Source: Acanthosepion lycidas
Lineage: Eukaryota; Mollusca; Cephalopoda; Sepiida; Sepiidae
Length of the DNA stretch: 64,000 nt
Direction: 5' to 3'
NCBI GenBank assembly: GCA_963932145.1
Contig: OZ010574.1
Span: 56,140,357 to 56,204,356 of the forward strand
Numbering within the stretch: the stretch's first letter is position 1; each line of letters starts with the position of its first letter. A program made the translations under genes and the position numbers. Positions 53,291 to 63,869 of this stretch are shown piece by piece. The notes under the pieces were generated by a model that did not search any database, had not been told where the DNA came from, and saw only the letters and a program-made list of their open reading frames with translations.

Positions 53291-54559
53291 CTAAAAAAAA
53301 TCAATATTCGCTAAAGCTGATCACAAATCGATAAATTCAACTTTTTTCCTCCGATTTCGTTCAAACTCAGTATGCAGTTTACTTACATCATGACAAAATA
53401 AACGATACCTCGTTTTTATTTCTATGCCACTGCGTTTAGTGAAAAACGGCGAAAAATCGATTTCAACACAAATCGATTTCAACACAAGTTTTAAACTAAA
53501 AACTCCCTCAATTTTCAAGCAATCTAATACAAACTTCACTCACTTGTAGCCAGCAATAAGTTGATTGTTTAGCAATCATTTAACGTTATAATCGAGTCCA
53601 GCCATATAATGAAAACCAGCGTTAATAGTGAAAAATGTCGATTTTTACTGGTTTCTTTCTTATATATTTTTTTTTTTTTTGATCTTTCAACTAAATTTCA
53701 TCAAACTTGACAATTGCCTTATAAAGCTTTCCTATTTTACATCCCTGGTAGCACACTGACAAATTGAATTTCAAAAACTCCAAAATAATTGTGGTCTGAA
53801 GTGGGTCTTCATGTTGCCTGTTTTACCCCTTCATGTCCTCGGCTAACTTCGATTGAATAAATACAGACTACTTCTGTTATATCAGTAACTCCATTAATTC
53901 AAAATGTTTTTTTCAATGAAAGTACTTTAAAGTAATTGACGAAGATAGACTCTGTTACATCTAAACGTGATGCTGTCTTTGTTCCATTCTAATTGAACGC
54001 TTTGTCTGATCGACAGCTGGCTATGCTCTGCTAGTTATATAAATAAGAAATAGTTTGATGCTGATTTATTGGAACTCACTACACTGAAAAAAAGCTACAT
54101 CTACATCTAAATTGACACGTCTCTTTCCTAACACCTCTTGTTAAATCAGTTTCTGTCATATAATTACTGTATGTATGGGCGAATATCTCATCATTTCCTA
54201 ATAAATTCCCAACTCTATTCCTATTAGTAATTTCAGAAACCATTTCTTGTAATTGATTCCTTCGAAATTATAAAATATTGTTGTTAAATATTCATCACTT
54301 TTCGCATCTGACTCGTTGGCTGCATAATAAAAGGCACTAAATCAAAACCACCTTATCTATATTATCTCTTCAAATGATTTGCGGACAGTTTTTAATAATC
54401 CAGGAAAAACCTTAAGGGCAGTAAATTAAAACTTACTCCATTCAGTTTAATAGTCTAACATCCAGCCCAAATCAACGAGAACTCAATTACAACACAAGTA
54501 ACACTAGCTTTGTCAGTAACTATAGAAGCGAAAAGTGTAGTAAAATCACTATGGAGACA
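53291..54559. other. Unassigned AT-rich DNA, possibly Helitron interior
   Basis: aaatcgatttcaacacaa is repeated in tandem at 53455-53485. No coding motif. Confidence 0.35.
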
Positions 54560-54900
54560 GTAACAAAGCAAATAAGACCATTCACTATTAACAATAGCTT
54601 CGTAATCCGAGATAAAACAACGAAGCGTGTCTATGATGGCGGAAGGCGTCGATTCGCGTAGAAGGCTGGCGTCGGCGAGTTTTATATCCTCGCTTTCCTT
54701 CGCCTACGACCAGAGGCGCCAGCATTTTCAGTGTTCAATTTTGCAATCATCGAAATAAATTGGTGCTAGGTTTGTTGAATTTCTCTTCGCGAATACCGTC
54801 GCACATTTGCAGCGACAAGCCTTTGTTCCTGCTGAAATATTGCACCTGCTGCACAAAAACTGGATTACCGATGTAGCATCGGGGATGAGGAGAGGCCGAG
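54560..54900. other. Locally CpG-rich segment
   Basis: gatggcggaaggcgtcg, ggcgtcggcgag and gaccagaggcgccagc stand out from the AT-rich surroundings. No ORF, splice context or repeat partner in this window. Confidence 0.4.
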
Positions 54901-55224
54901 ATGTACTTCTGAGTATTGGGGCCTTGTTGTGAAGACGTATATCAAAAGCTTTGATTGTAATTGTATATGAGTGAGAAAGAAAGTCGGAAAAATCGGAAGA
55001 ACTGGTATTTATGAAGAGGTTCGGAAACTGGGGTGAGATTCAAGATAGATAATGAAAAGACCATCTTCTGCGTGCGTCCGCTGACAGAGAGAAAATGAAT
55101 AAATAAATAATAGACGAATTAATTATCTTTGAATCTACGAACGAAACGAAGAGACGGATCGAGTGTAAGAAAAAGAAACCTTTATAGACATTAGATAGAT
55201 AAATAGATAAACCGATCAAGAGAA

Positions 55225-55227
<3 letters not shown>

Positions 55228-55274
<47 letters not shown>
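55228..55274. repeat. (TA)n microsatellite
   Basis: Pure TA run. Confidence 0.97.
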
Positions 55275-55276
<2 letters not shown>

Positions 55277-55984
55277 ATGAATACCTTTTGGCTGGGTGGA
55301 AAAAAGAATGCTTTGAAAATGAAAACCCAATCAAGAAACTCATTAAAAATACAACTGATAAATACTCATTTGTCAGGTTTTAGAAAGTGAGACGGGGCGA
55401 AAACTTTTCAGCATCCCTTTCTATCTATGTACGTATGTATTTAAGCAAGCAGGCATGTCTCTGTGAGTTTATGAAATTGATGAAGTGAGAGAGAAAGTGA
55501 TAAGTTTGAGAGGGGCATGTGATTCCTTTGTTTACTGGTTTACACATATGTATTGCATTGCATCTGTCATAAGAAGTAAAGAGACAAAATACCTATCACT
55601 TCTATCGTCTATGCCAAACCAAACTGGCCAGAATGTGGCTAATTTGGAATATATGCAGAGAAACTTATCCATGCGCGACATGGTACGATAAATGCCCCTA
55701 TATTATGGGACAGAGCAGCCTCGCTAAGCGCTACCAAAGAATTCGAGCTCCTTACTACCAATCGGAAGCAGCAACTAGAAAACTGCCAAATTGATACTCT
55801 CATAGGAAAAGTCGTAGCCACTGATCAGTTAAGACAAATTACTATGGTCATGGACGAAAGAACCGGTAAACCACATTCTGAACAGGAAAAAATGGATAAT
55901 CGTCTATTACTGTTCTATAAAATTGGAAGGAATACCGAACCAGTTTATTGAAGAAGAGTAGAGCTTTTAGCACACTACTAGATT
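55275..55984. other. Unassigned DNA with an ATG-less open frame
   Basis: A plus frame from about 55670 to 55953 reads HARHGTINAPILWDRAASLS and ends KIGRNTEPVY, about 95 codons without an internal ATG near its start. It could be part of a mobile-element ORF or chance; not recognised. Confidence 0.35.
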
Positions 55985-56258
55985 AGCGGTAAGGTCTAAT
56001 TTTACAATTGAAAAGGTTAGATGTAACCGTAAGTTCTATGTTAACACTTTCTTCTTGCCTGTGGGACTCTCTTCATACTTTGATCTTTTTGATTTTGAAA
56101 TTTAAATGCAACGTAAATCGTTATCTTCTGTCTTCTTCATTCTCATTCTTTTATTGTCCTCTCTCATTAATAGTAGTCTTTTCTCATATTCTCTAACACT
56201 GAGTAACCTCTTGGGTCCTAGTGGCTTTATTGCCTCGTTTGGGGTGAGATGATTAAAA
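55985..56258 (+). pseudogene. Jockey/CR1-like retrotransposon 3' end
   Basis: Plus-strand remnant: attgaaaaggttagatgtaa matches 28235-28250; the tail aacctcttgggtcctagtgg and gaggggtgagatgattaaaaa-like end match the 3' ends of the other copies. Short A-run at 56250. Confidence 0.65.
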
Positions 56259-56408
56259 AAATATATAAATGGTGCGTCTGTATATGGTAAAGAAAGTGAG
56301 TAAGTCTGCGCTGGCAAGACATATTGTTTTATCAATGGATATTAGAATGAGAGACCAAAAGAAGAACGGCCTATTTTGAATAAGCGAAGTTAGCTGGATT
56401 AAAGAATG

Positions 56409-56411
56409 AGA

Positions 56412-56474
<63 letters not shown>

Positions 56475-56486
56475 TTCATTCTGTTC

Positions 56487-56567
<81 letters not shown>

Positions 56568-56951
56568 CATTCTGTTCATTATCTATCTATCTATTTATCT
56601 ATTTCATTCTGTTCAGTATCTATCTATCTATTTCATTCTGTTCATTATCTATCTATCTATTTAATTCTGTTCATTATCTATCTATCTATCTATTTATCTA
56701 TTTCATTCTGTTCATTATCTATCTATCTATTTAATTCTGTTCATTATCTATCTATCTATCTATCTATTTCAGTCTGTTGATTATCTATCTATCTATCTAT
56801 CTATTTCAGTCTGTTGATTATCTATCTATCTATCTATCTATTTCAGTCTGTTCATTATCTATCTATCTATCTATCTATCTCAGTCTGTTCACATTTATCT
56901 ATTTATTTATTTCAGTCTGTTCATATCTATCTCTCTATATAAATCTGTTCA

Positions 56952-56999
<48 letters not shown>

Positions 57000-57000
57000 A
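56409..57000. repeat. (TCTA)n block with higher-order tttcattctgttcat units
   Basis: TCTA arrays punctuated about 14 times by ttcattctgttcattatc or variants (ttaattctg, ttcagtctgttgat), with an internal TA array at 56521-56567. Confidence 0.95.
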
Positions 57001-57007
57001 CGGTCTC

Positions 57008-57066
57008 CTACCGTCTGGGTACCTCGAAGTCGTGTAATGGCCAGCAAACTTGTCTCGCTAGAACAT
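57008..57066 (+). mobile_element. tRNA-derived SINE type 1, head only
   Basis: tacctcgaagtcgtgtaatg and gccagcaaacttgtctcgct match the tRNA-like head of 16665-16800; the body is missing. Confidence 0.7.
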
Positions 57067-57082
57067 TACAATTTACTTGTCA

Positions 57083-57560
57083 ATTCGAAGGAATACTTTG
57101 ATGAGAAGCAGGTGAGTATTATGACATGGCCGCCCAAATCTCCTGACCTCAACCCCATAGAAAACTTATGGATCATGTTGCTTAACTGCTTTCTCGAGAG
57201 CCTGTACTTTATAATGCTATTATTATATTCCTTCATCAATTTTGATTTGTGACAGGGAGCATTATCTTGCATTAAAAATGAGCTTCGTGAGGTCGATTTG
57301 CACCCTTTCAGCAGAAGAGAGCAGACAAGACAATAAAATTATCTTGTACTGCTCGCTCCTGAGGGTCTTTTCAATAGGTTTTAAGAAACCAGTTCCATGA
57401 AAAGAAAAGAATCCCCAGAACATTATACTGAACTTGCTGTTAAATTCAAAGAGCTTTCAAAGCTTCTTCTTCGGATTTTAGATTGCTTATCCTTTGAATT
57501 TAGCTCAACTTTCGTTTCATCGGAGAAGAGAATATTTAACAAAAAAAAATAATCAAGTGA
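57083..57560 (-). pseudogene. Tc1-like transposase split by a local inversion
   Basis: Minus strand 57560-57210: NILFSDETKVELNSKDKQSK (SDET carries the first catalytic Asp), then MQDNAPCHKSKLMKEY (second Asp). The continuation KEYFDEKQVSIMTWPP, SPDLNPIENLW (third acidic residue) lies on the plus strand at 57090-57170. The two parts share aaggaata, where the original would be continuous. A frameshift lies in the minus part. Dead copy. Confidence 0.88.
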
Positions 57561-57580
57561 GTCACTTTTATCGAACAGCA

Positions 57581-57583
<3 letters not shown>

Positions 57584-57637
<54 letters not shown>
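57584..57637. repeat. (TA)n microsatellite
   Basis: Pure TA run. Confidence 0.97.
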
Positions 57638-57640
<3 letters not shown>

Positions 57641-57644
57641 AGAC

Positions 57645-57790
57645 GTTATGGATATAGAAAGAAATCAACACTGCTTGGTGACTGTCAGTTTCACGTCTCA
57701 GTTCAATCTTCAAATCAACTTGGTCTGAAGATTGCTTGAGATAAAAACTGACAATCACCAGGCAATGTTGATTCCTATGTCCATACTCTC
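57645..57790. mobile_element. Short fold-back repeat with ctgaaga motif
   Basis: atcaacactgcttggtgact, gtcagttt on the left is inverted on the right as aaaactgacaatcaccagg, caatgttgatt. Loop region about 57700-57735. Each arm has TGAAGATTG, a spacer, AAAC(T)GAC, and pairing TTGGT with ACCAA, hammerhead-like but with a poor helix II. Confidence 0.65.
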
Positions 57791-58007
57791 TATATGTATA
57801 TCTCCGGTATTAAGCACTCGCCCCTATAAATGTCACATGTTATACCATTTGATGACATTCATTTCATAGATTTGGATTACTTGATTTTGGAATAGGAGCA
57901 CAATAATTTGAAATCATATTTATTTTCTTCTATCTAGTGCTTTAATGTAATATTCTTCTTCTACGAGCTGTTTTCCTTGAGTACGTTGGCAATCATGGCT
58001 CTCCACA
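57791..58007. other. Unassigned; repeat ending tctccacaatttcctg
   Basis: 57985-58015 matches 33963-33992 (atcatggctctccacaattt). Confidence 0.4.
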
Positions 58008-58135
58008 ATTTCCTGGAAAAAAATTACCAGTGATACATTTTTGCAAATAAAATATTATTAGAAATAACAATCTTGTCGTCATTAAATAACCCATGGAGAA
58101 TGATATGGCGTAAAACAAAATAAGCGAAATCAAAT
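58008..58135. repeat. Composite module, short copy without flank A
   Basis: Two minisatellite units (attaccagtgatacattttt) and one satellite unit (cattaaataaccca, tatggcgtaaaac) between two RTE-related segments. Confidence 0.7.
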
Positions 58136-58139
58136 GAAA

Positions 58140-58275
58140 TAGTTCTTTGTGATGTGCTTTGTCAAAGGCGTTTGCATAATCTATAAAACACGGGTAAACA
58201 TCCTTCTCCATCTGTATTGCTCTTTCGAATATCCTTCTGAACATAATATTATTATTATTTGTAAATTTTAAGCTC
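58140..58275 (-). pseudogene. RTE-like RT, catalytic motif A fragment
   Basis: Minus-strand MFRRIFERAIQMEKDVYPCF then IDYANAFDKAHHKEL; FIDYxxAFD contains the first catalytic aspartate of the RT palm. The composite module starts right after KEL. Confidence 0.82.
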
Positions 58276-58279
58276 ATTT

Positions 58280-58837
58280 CACGCCCTTGTTTGTGATATG
58301 TTTCATCGGAATCGTTTAAGTAACGGAGATATTTCTCTGTATTTCTCTTTAAATATTAACGTAGCCGGGTTTAATGGCACCGCTCGAAATTAATTTTCAC
58401 ACATTTTTGATATCCTGAAATAAGTTTCATAATATTTTTCGATTATTATTGTAGTAATTTGATGGGTAAAAAATACTAAGGCGAAGACTGTTCATATCCT
58501 TAAGCTTAAATGTTCGTATAGATTAATAGTTTCTCAAGTTGGGTGCCCGAAAAATATTGTGTCTTTAAATACCATAACGATCTGAAATACACCTGATGTC
58601 TATTTGCCTAACCCCAGTTGTGAACAACCACAATATAAAGATGGCAGTCATCGAGACTCGAAATTAAGCAATGTGAATTGTTTATTTTTTTGTTTTTGGA
58701 AAATAGACGTGACCATCATAAAATATCCCCAAAACAACTTGGATTCACTCACTTTATACTTTACGTTGATATTTTTCATTAAGACAATTCCAATCAACTC
58801 TTTAATATTCTGGATATGAATTTGGGACATAAAAACA
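58280..58837. other. Unassigned AT-rich DNA
   Basis: Nothing recognised. Confidence 0.3.
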
Positions 58838-59340
58838 AAGTGTTATGTTACTTCAAGTCACTTCTTCATCTGTGAGGAGAATTCACAGCCATATACTAGG
58901 ACTGATGCTACGTAACAGTTCATTACTCTTTTCTTTGGTTTTAATAACATTTTTTTGTTTCTTAATACTTTGCTTAATTTTTGGAAGGCACCTTTTTCTT
59001 TTCCCAATGCATCTTCGGATTTCAGTGTCGCACTTTCCGTCCTCTGTTTAAAAACTTCACATATATTTAAATTGTGTTACCCGGTTGATTTTGGTATCTC
59101 AAATTTGTAATTTGTATTTTCGGCATTTCCTTTTGCTAACAACCATCCATTTTGTCTTCTTGTATTTGGTGATTAGTCCTTTCTTCTCACTTTCCTTCAC
59201 TGCCTTCTGTAGGGTTTTTTGTAATTTCCTTTCTGTGGCTGATATCAACACAATGTTTGCGTATATTAAGTTGTTAAGAGTGCGGTCGACAATAATAAGT
59301 ACTGGTTGGATTACTAATTCTCTCAGAATCACCCCACTAT
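58838..59340 (-). pseudogene. RTE-like RT, palm to C-terminal region
   Basis: Minus frame 59332-59099: LNNLIYANIVLISATERKLQ, KAVKESEKKGLITKYKKTKW, MVVSKRK. The YADD box has become YANI, so the catalytic pair is destroyed. A downstream frame gives DGKCDTEIRRCIGKRK and KEKSNELLRSISPSI, parallel to the 17.6-kb copy. Confidence 0.85.
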
Positions 59341-59342
59341 AA

Positions 59343-60009
59343 TCATATACTTATTATAAAACCCAGGTTGTGTGTGTGTGTTCGTTTATATATTGGATCG
59401 GATTTCCTACATTTTTCAACCGATTTCGACAAAACTTCACAGGACTACGTAAAATTATCTTGCGGTGGTTCTAACAGCGCCAAAAATTGGAAAACACAAT
59501 TGTTTCTGCACGAAATCAATTTGAAAGCACGATTAAGAGGCATCGCTGTCACGAGAATGGAAGGAGGACAACTCATATCGAGTTATACTTATTATAAAAC
59601 CTAGGTTTGTGTGTGTCTGTGTTCGTTTATATATGGGATCGGATTTCCTACATTTTTCAACAGATTTCAACAAAACTTCTCTTTTTTTTTTTTGGCAGGT
59701 AGCGTTTCTTATTGTCTTGCACACTTTTTTCTTTATTTTTACATTCAGAATGCTTTAAAAATTCCATTTACAAGACAATTGTTTATAATAAAATTCTATT
59801 CAATCGGTAGACTCATAACGATTGAAAATAATGTTTTTGTTTGAGTTTGGGTTTGACCAATTCATAAAAAAAAAAAAAAACTAATTAAGACATGCGTGTC
59901 CGTCAACCTTAAACAATAATCTTCGTCAATTTTTCAGTCTTTATGATGGTCGATACTTGATCTATCTCTTACTGTTACATCCCCGGGCAACGGCGGGCTC
60001 TACTGCTAG
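59343..60009 (+). mobile_element. Non-autonomous Helitron, 667 bp, intact ends
   Basis: Begins TC after A, ends with hairpin CCCGGGCAACGGCGGG (about 59982-59997) and CTGCTAG before T (60009/60010). TC start, CTAG end, 3' hairpin and insertion between A and T are the Helitron signature. The 5' end is present twice (59343 and about 59585: tatacttattataaaacc, cggatttcctacatttttca), so a second 5' end is nested. No Rep/helicase frame. Confidence 0.85.
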
Positions 60010-60730
60010 TGATTAAATAAATCTGGTCAGAAAACACTCCCTTTCTGATTTTGTATATTTACGGATATAAATTTGGGAATGAAATCTAAATCTGACATAA
60101 AAACAAAGTATTATATTCAGAATTAAGCCTTCATCGAATCCTAATGGAGAAGACGCTATTGAAACATAAATGAACTACATTGTTAACACGATAAAATAAA
60201 ATAGGATATGCAGATGGTGTAATGAGAAATTGGAATCGACCAGCCGGGTTTCAATTCACGGTTTATCTGCTGCGTTCACTTTAATATAAATGCCTTAGAG
60301 AAATGCATGAACCCATCTATTATCCCCTCAGCATCGGTTTAAATAACAAGGTTGACTGGACTCTCTATCTGTGGATGGTTCTGATAGAAAGAAAAACTCT
60401 GAATTCCAAACCAGATTTGGCATTTCAAAAAATACCTGGCAATTTCCAGATAATACAAAAAAGGAATCCGTAGAGTTTCATGATCTCCTAAACTTTGAAA
60501 GTAGATGGCATTTTTTTTAAATTAGATAAGGTAAAATAAAAATTAATCTGATTGTTTTGGGGATAATCCTTTGCTAATATGGATAAATAATAAAAAAAAT
60601 AATGAATAAACATATCAATATAGACTGAAATATGGAATTTTTACTTTGTTTTAATGATAACGAAAACATGATTAATAATGCATAAGAAAAGAATGATACC
60701 AAAAATGACACCAAAAATATGAATTCAGTA
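60010..60730. other. Unassigned AT-rich DNA
   Basis: Nothing recognised. Confidence 0.3.
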
Positions 60731-60776
60731 TTGTGACACTATTTACGTCGCTAGAAAGAAAGAAAAAAAAAAGAAA
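60731..60776. repeat. 45-bp direct repeat, copy 1 (partner 61291-61338)
   Basis: tgtgacactatttacgtcgc and tagaaagaaagaaaaaaaa occur at both ends of a 560-bp interval that contains the 39-bp minisatellite. Confidence 0.9.
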
Positions 60777-60924
60777 TTGCTGAAAGACCGGCGGAGGAGG
60801 CTGACGTGAAACCGACACGTGCGGCGGAAAAACCTCCCACAGCAGAGAGAAAAACATTGACCAATAAGAACAAGCCATAGTAACCATACACATGCACACA
60901 CAGGCACACGCACACTTTAAATTG

Positions 60925-61165
60925 CATGAGAAACAGAAGAAGATGAAAAGAACATTACATTTGCATGTAGAACAGAAGAAGATGAAAAGAACATTACATT
61001 TGCATGTAAAACAGAAGAAGATGAAAAGAACATTACAATTGCATCTAAAACAGAAGAAGATGAAAAGAATATTACACTTGCATGTAGAACAGAAGAAGAT
61101 GAAAAAAACATTACATTTGCATGTAGAACAGAAGAAGATGAAAAGTACATCACCTTGCATGTAAA
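60925..61165. repeat. 39-bp minisatellite, six units
   Basis: Unit gaacagaagaagatgaaaag and aacattacatttgcatgta. 39 bp is 13 codons, so all six units stay in frame on both strands (plus LHVEQKKMKRTLH repeats at 60892-61164). No sign that it is expressed. Confidence 0.95.
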
Positions 61166-61290
61166 ACCGTAAAAAAAGAAAGAAAAGAAGAATTGAATTG
61201 CATGGGACAGATGCATGATGCATGATGCATGCTAAATAGAGTATTTGGGTTTAGGTGTCATTTACGAGTAAATGACAAATAGGTTAGGGG

Positions 61291-61338
61291 ATGATTGTGA
61301 CACTATTTACGTCGCTAGAAAGAAAGAAAAAAAAAGAA
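61291..61338. repeat. 45-bp direct repeat, copy 2
   Basis: See 60731-60776. Confidence 0.9.
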
Positions 61339-62249
61339 AGGCGAGAATTAAATTTAGGTGATAAGAAGCCATCACGAAAAGGACAGTAAGCGGTGTCTGA
61401 CTGGGAAAGTGGTAAGATTTTTATTTCCATTGTCGAGAAGGTGAAACACAGAATTTAATCTGATTTATTTTACGGGGCGGAGAGTAAGATATTTCCAATC
61501 TGCCCATGGCAATTTTAAAGGGAATTTTGGACAAGTTACCTACCGCTGAATTCTAAAGAGATAAAAATAAAAATTAAGCACGCACTGTCCGAGAAAAACA
61601 AAAGTGTCCGCTGACCACCATGAAGTAAAGGTTAAGCCTTTGTCTATATGCAGAATATCATTGAGAGTAGCATCTGTTTATCGTCAGGGCTGGCTATGAT
61701 AGCGAAACTATTTTATCGGATCAGTAATTGGCACCAAGTATGCAAATACGTCCAAATGGCCACCCACTTGATGCTGGCGAAAAGTCTCGATTGATAAAGT
61801 CCAGGTGATTCTGTTAAGATAAGAGTCTAAGGTTTGTTGTCGGGCAGAAGAAAGAGAAGAAAGGAAAAAGAAAAAAAAAGGAAGATAATTTTTTTTTCTT
61901 TGAGCAAGATTTTTTAAACCGAGGCTAGTCTGGCCAAACCCACGCCGCTGAGCGCCCATTGGCTGGATGGTGGCATGAGCGTCAGGCGGAGGTAATCATG
62001 TGAAGAAGGAGGAGAGGCCTGTTGCACCCCCCGAAGGGATAGGCGTGAGATGCCACTGTGAGATAGAGGGGAAACCCGTTGACACCCTCTGAGGGCATGG
62101 TGAGATACCAATATGAGAACAGAAAAAGGTGGGAAGACGAAAGACTTCCAAAAATGGAAAATAATAAAATTTTCCTGACCGAAAACAAAGAAGTGGATTG
62201 TGGGTTTAGAATTATCAAGGAACCTCAAACCCCAACAATCCCACTCCGG
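61339..62249. other. Unassigned, less AT-rich DNA
   Basis: accccccgaagggataggcg, ctgtgagatagagggg and caccctctgagggcatgg (62020-62100) form two loosely related units of about 70 bp. No motif. Confidence 0.4.
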
Positions 62250-63010
62250 TTTTGGTCAGCGTCCATATAAGCAGAGTCGCAACGAGTGAAAAGCAGTTCA
62301 GTTCGAGTTCCAATTGAGAGGCAGTTGAGTGAAGTTCGCAGCTGGAGTTGCACCCGCCTCGCAGATAGCTGACTTGAAAGATTCCAGACATCACAACCTC
62401 AACTTCTAGCCAAGAACAATTTATTTTTGAAGAACGACTTAGACTCATACCACCAAAACAAGTTTTACGAATATCGCCTGAAGATACACCAAGAACCAGT
62501 TTCTTAAAGAACAAACAACTTAAGACTCGCCTAACAAACACAAAGTGTCACGAATCCATATAGCGGGTTGGGAAGAAGACACAGTCCTGTATTCAACAAC
62601 CATATATAAAATATTGTTATCCTTTTTTAACACATTTGAACTTTTCGAGTTATTTTATTTTCTTTTACATATACTTGTGCGATATCACACTTGTTAGAAC
62701 TCGACTTGCATTACGGCTCGGCGACTGATTGATTTCGTCTGCCTAAGATCAAATCACAACGTGGGTAGGTTAGACTGGAAATCAAAACAGTTACTTCGTT
62801 AACCAGACGTTGGAGGCGAGCTGGGAACGATAAGGCTGATACCGAATCTAACCAGATTCCCATCCGAATCACCAAAAGGTTAGAACGTCACATTTTGTGC
62901 CGCGACCAATACCAAGCCAGTTGGTCGTCACAGGACAGGATAGCACGACGAACGCAGTCAGGCAGACGTCACATTTGGCGCAGCGACACCAGGGGGACGT
63001 CACAGTATAA
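62250..63010 (+). mobile_element. Possible LTR 3' region and primer-binding site
   Basis: A promoter-like ATATAAGCAGAGTCGCAACG (62264) and a boundary of LTR type: gaacgtcacattttgtgccg (62884) and gacgtcacatttggcgcagc (62965), where TCACA would end an LTR and TTTGGCGCAGCGAC could prime with a tRNA. tgtgac at 60732 or 61292 could be its start. No gag-pol frame is seen, and the assignment is tentative. Confidence 0.4.
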
Positions 63011-63089
63011 AAAAAACAAAAAAAACAGTCAATACTTAGGTAGGAACTGGCGATTTCAATGTATGATTATTTTTAATTATTTCGATAAA

Positions 63090-63265
63090 AAGCACTAAAA
63101 GGTACAGGGTTACTGAGGCTGAAAGAAACAGAGAAAACAATATAAAAATCGGATTCAAGGCGACAGAAGACGACGATTGACGTACCGTTTACATTTTTTG
63201 ATGGGAAATCAAGAATCTGGAAGGTAGTTCTTCAAGTGAGAAATTCAGAAGAAGAAACTATTTAC
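63090..63265 (-). mobile_element. Jockey/CR1-like retrotransposon tail, diverged
   Basis: cactaaaaggtacagggttac, gaagacgacgattgac and ggaaggtagttcttcaag align with the 3' tail and last codons of the other copies, like 7850-8117. Confidence 0.5.
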
Positions 63266-63267
63266 AT

Positions 63268-63345
63268 CAGTAGTTCCCAACCGATTTTGGGCTTAGCTCC
63301 AGTTTGGTATTTCCAAAATTCTGGTGTCTCCCCTGTAATATTTAA
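63268..63345. mobile_element. Possible hAT left terminus
   Basis: CAGTAGTTCCCAACCGATTT with gtgtctcccctgtaat downstream looks like the start of a hAT element; the other end was not found. Confidence 0.4.
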
Positions 63346-63700
63346 TTCTTAAATATTCAAAATTTTACTACAATTCACGTGAAGGAAGCAAACTGAATGC
63401 TCACACGCGCTGATTGGTCGAGAAAACATAGGCTCTTCCAGCGATATGCATAACGCCCTCTTTGTTAACCGAGACACGCGAGTTTTGGGGAGACGGGAAA
63501 TACCCTGTATGCCAATTACACATGTACGTACATACACAATATACAATATTTTTTATGTAGGCATACTGTATACGCATCGTATGTATTAACACACATTAAC
63601 ATTAACACTCTCACTCAGACTCACTAGAAAACAATTCACTCTTAATAACTCATTCTCGAATTACTTCTTATTCTGTTAGTAAAGCAAGCCGAATATAGCA
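63346..63700. other. Unassigned DNA
   Basis: Nothing recognised. Confidence 0.3.
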
Positions 63701-63869
63701 CAGTGTGACCCGGATATAAGTGAGTTGTCGGGACCGGAGAAGAAGTATCTTATATCCGGGTTTCTCTTATATTCGGGTATTCTATTTTGTTTAGGTAAGT
63801 ATGGCTGTAATTTGGGACCAGAGAAAATCTCTCTTATATCCGGGTTTCTCTTATATCCGGGTTACACTG
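63701..63869. mobile_element. Pogo/Tigger-like miniature element, 169 bp
   Basis: Inverted termini CAGTGTGACCCGGATATAAG and (complement) CAGTGTAACCCGGATATAAG. The subterminal ttatatccgggtttctc is repeated three times. TA follows the right end and a mutated CA precedes the left one. Confidence 0.75.

Noticed and set aside
55485..55953. Two adjoining plus frames as a gene
   Set aside because: No shared frame, no known domain, and an adjacent retrotransposon 3' end; listed only as unassigned.
60892..61164. Repeat protein gene from the 39-bp minisatellite
   Set aside because: A 13-codon period keeps any frame open; there is no upstream exon, signal or domain.
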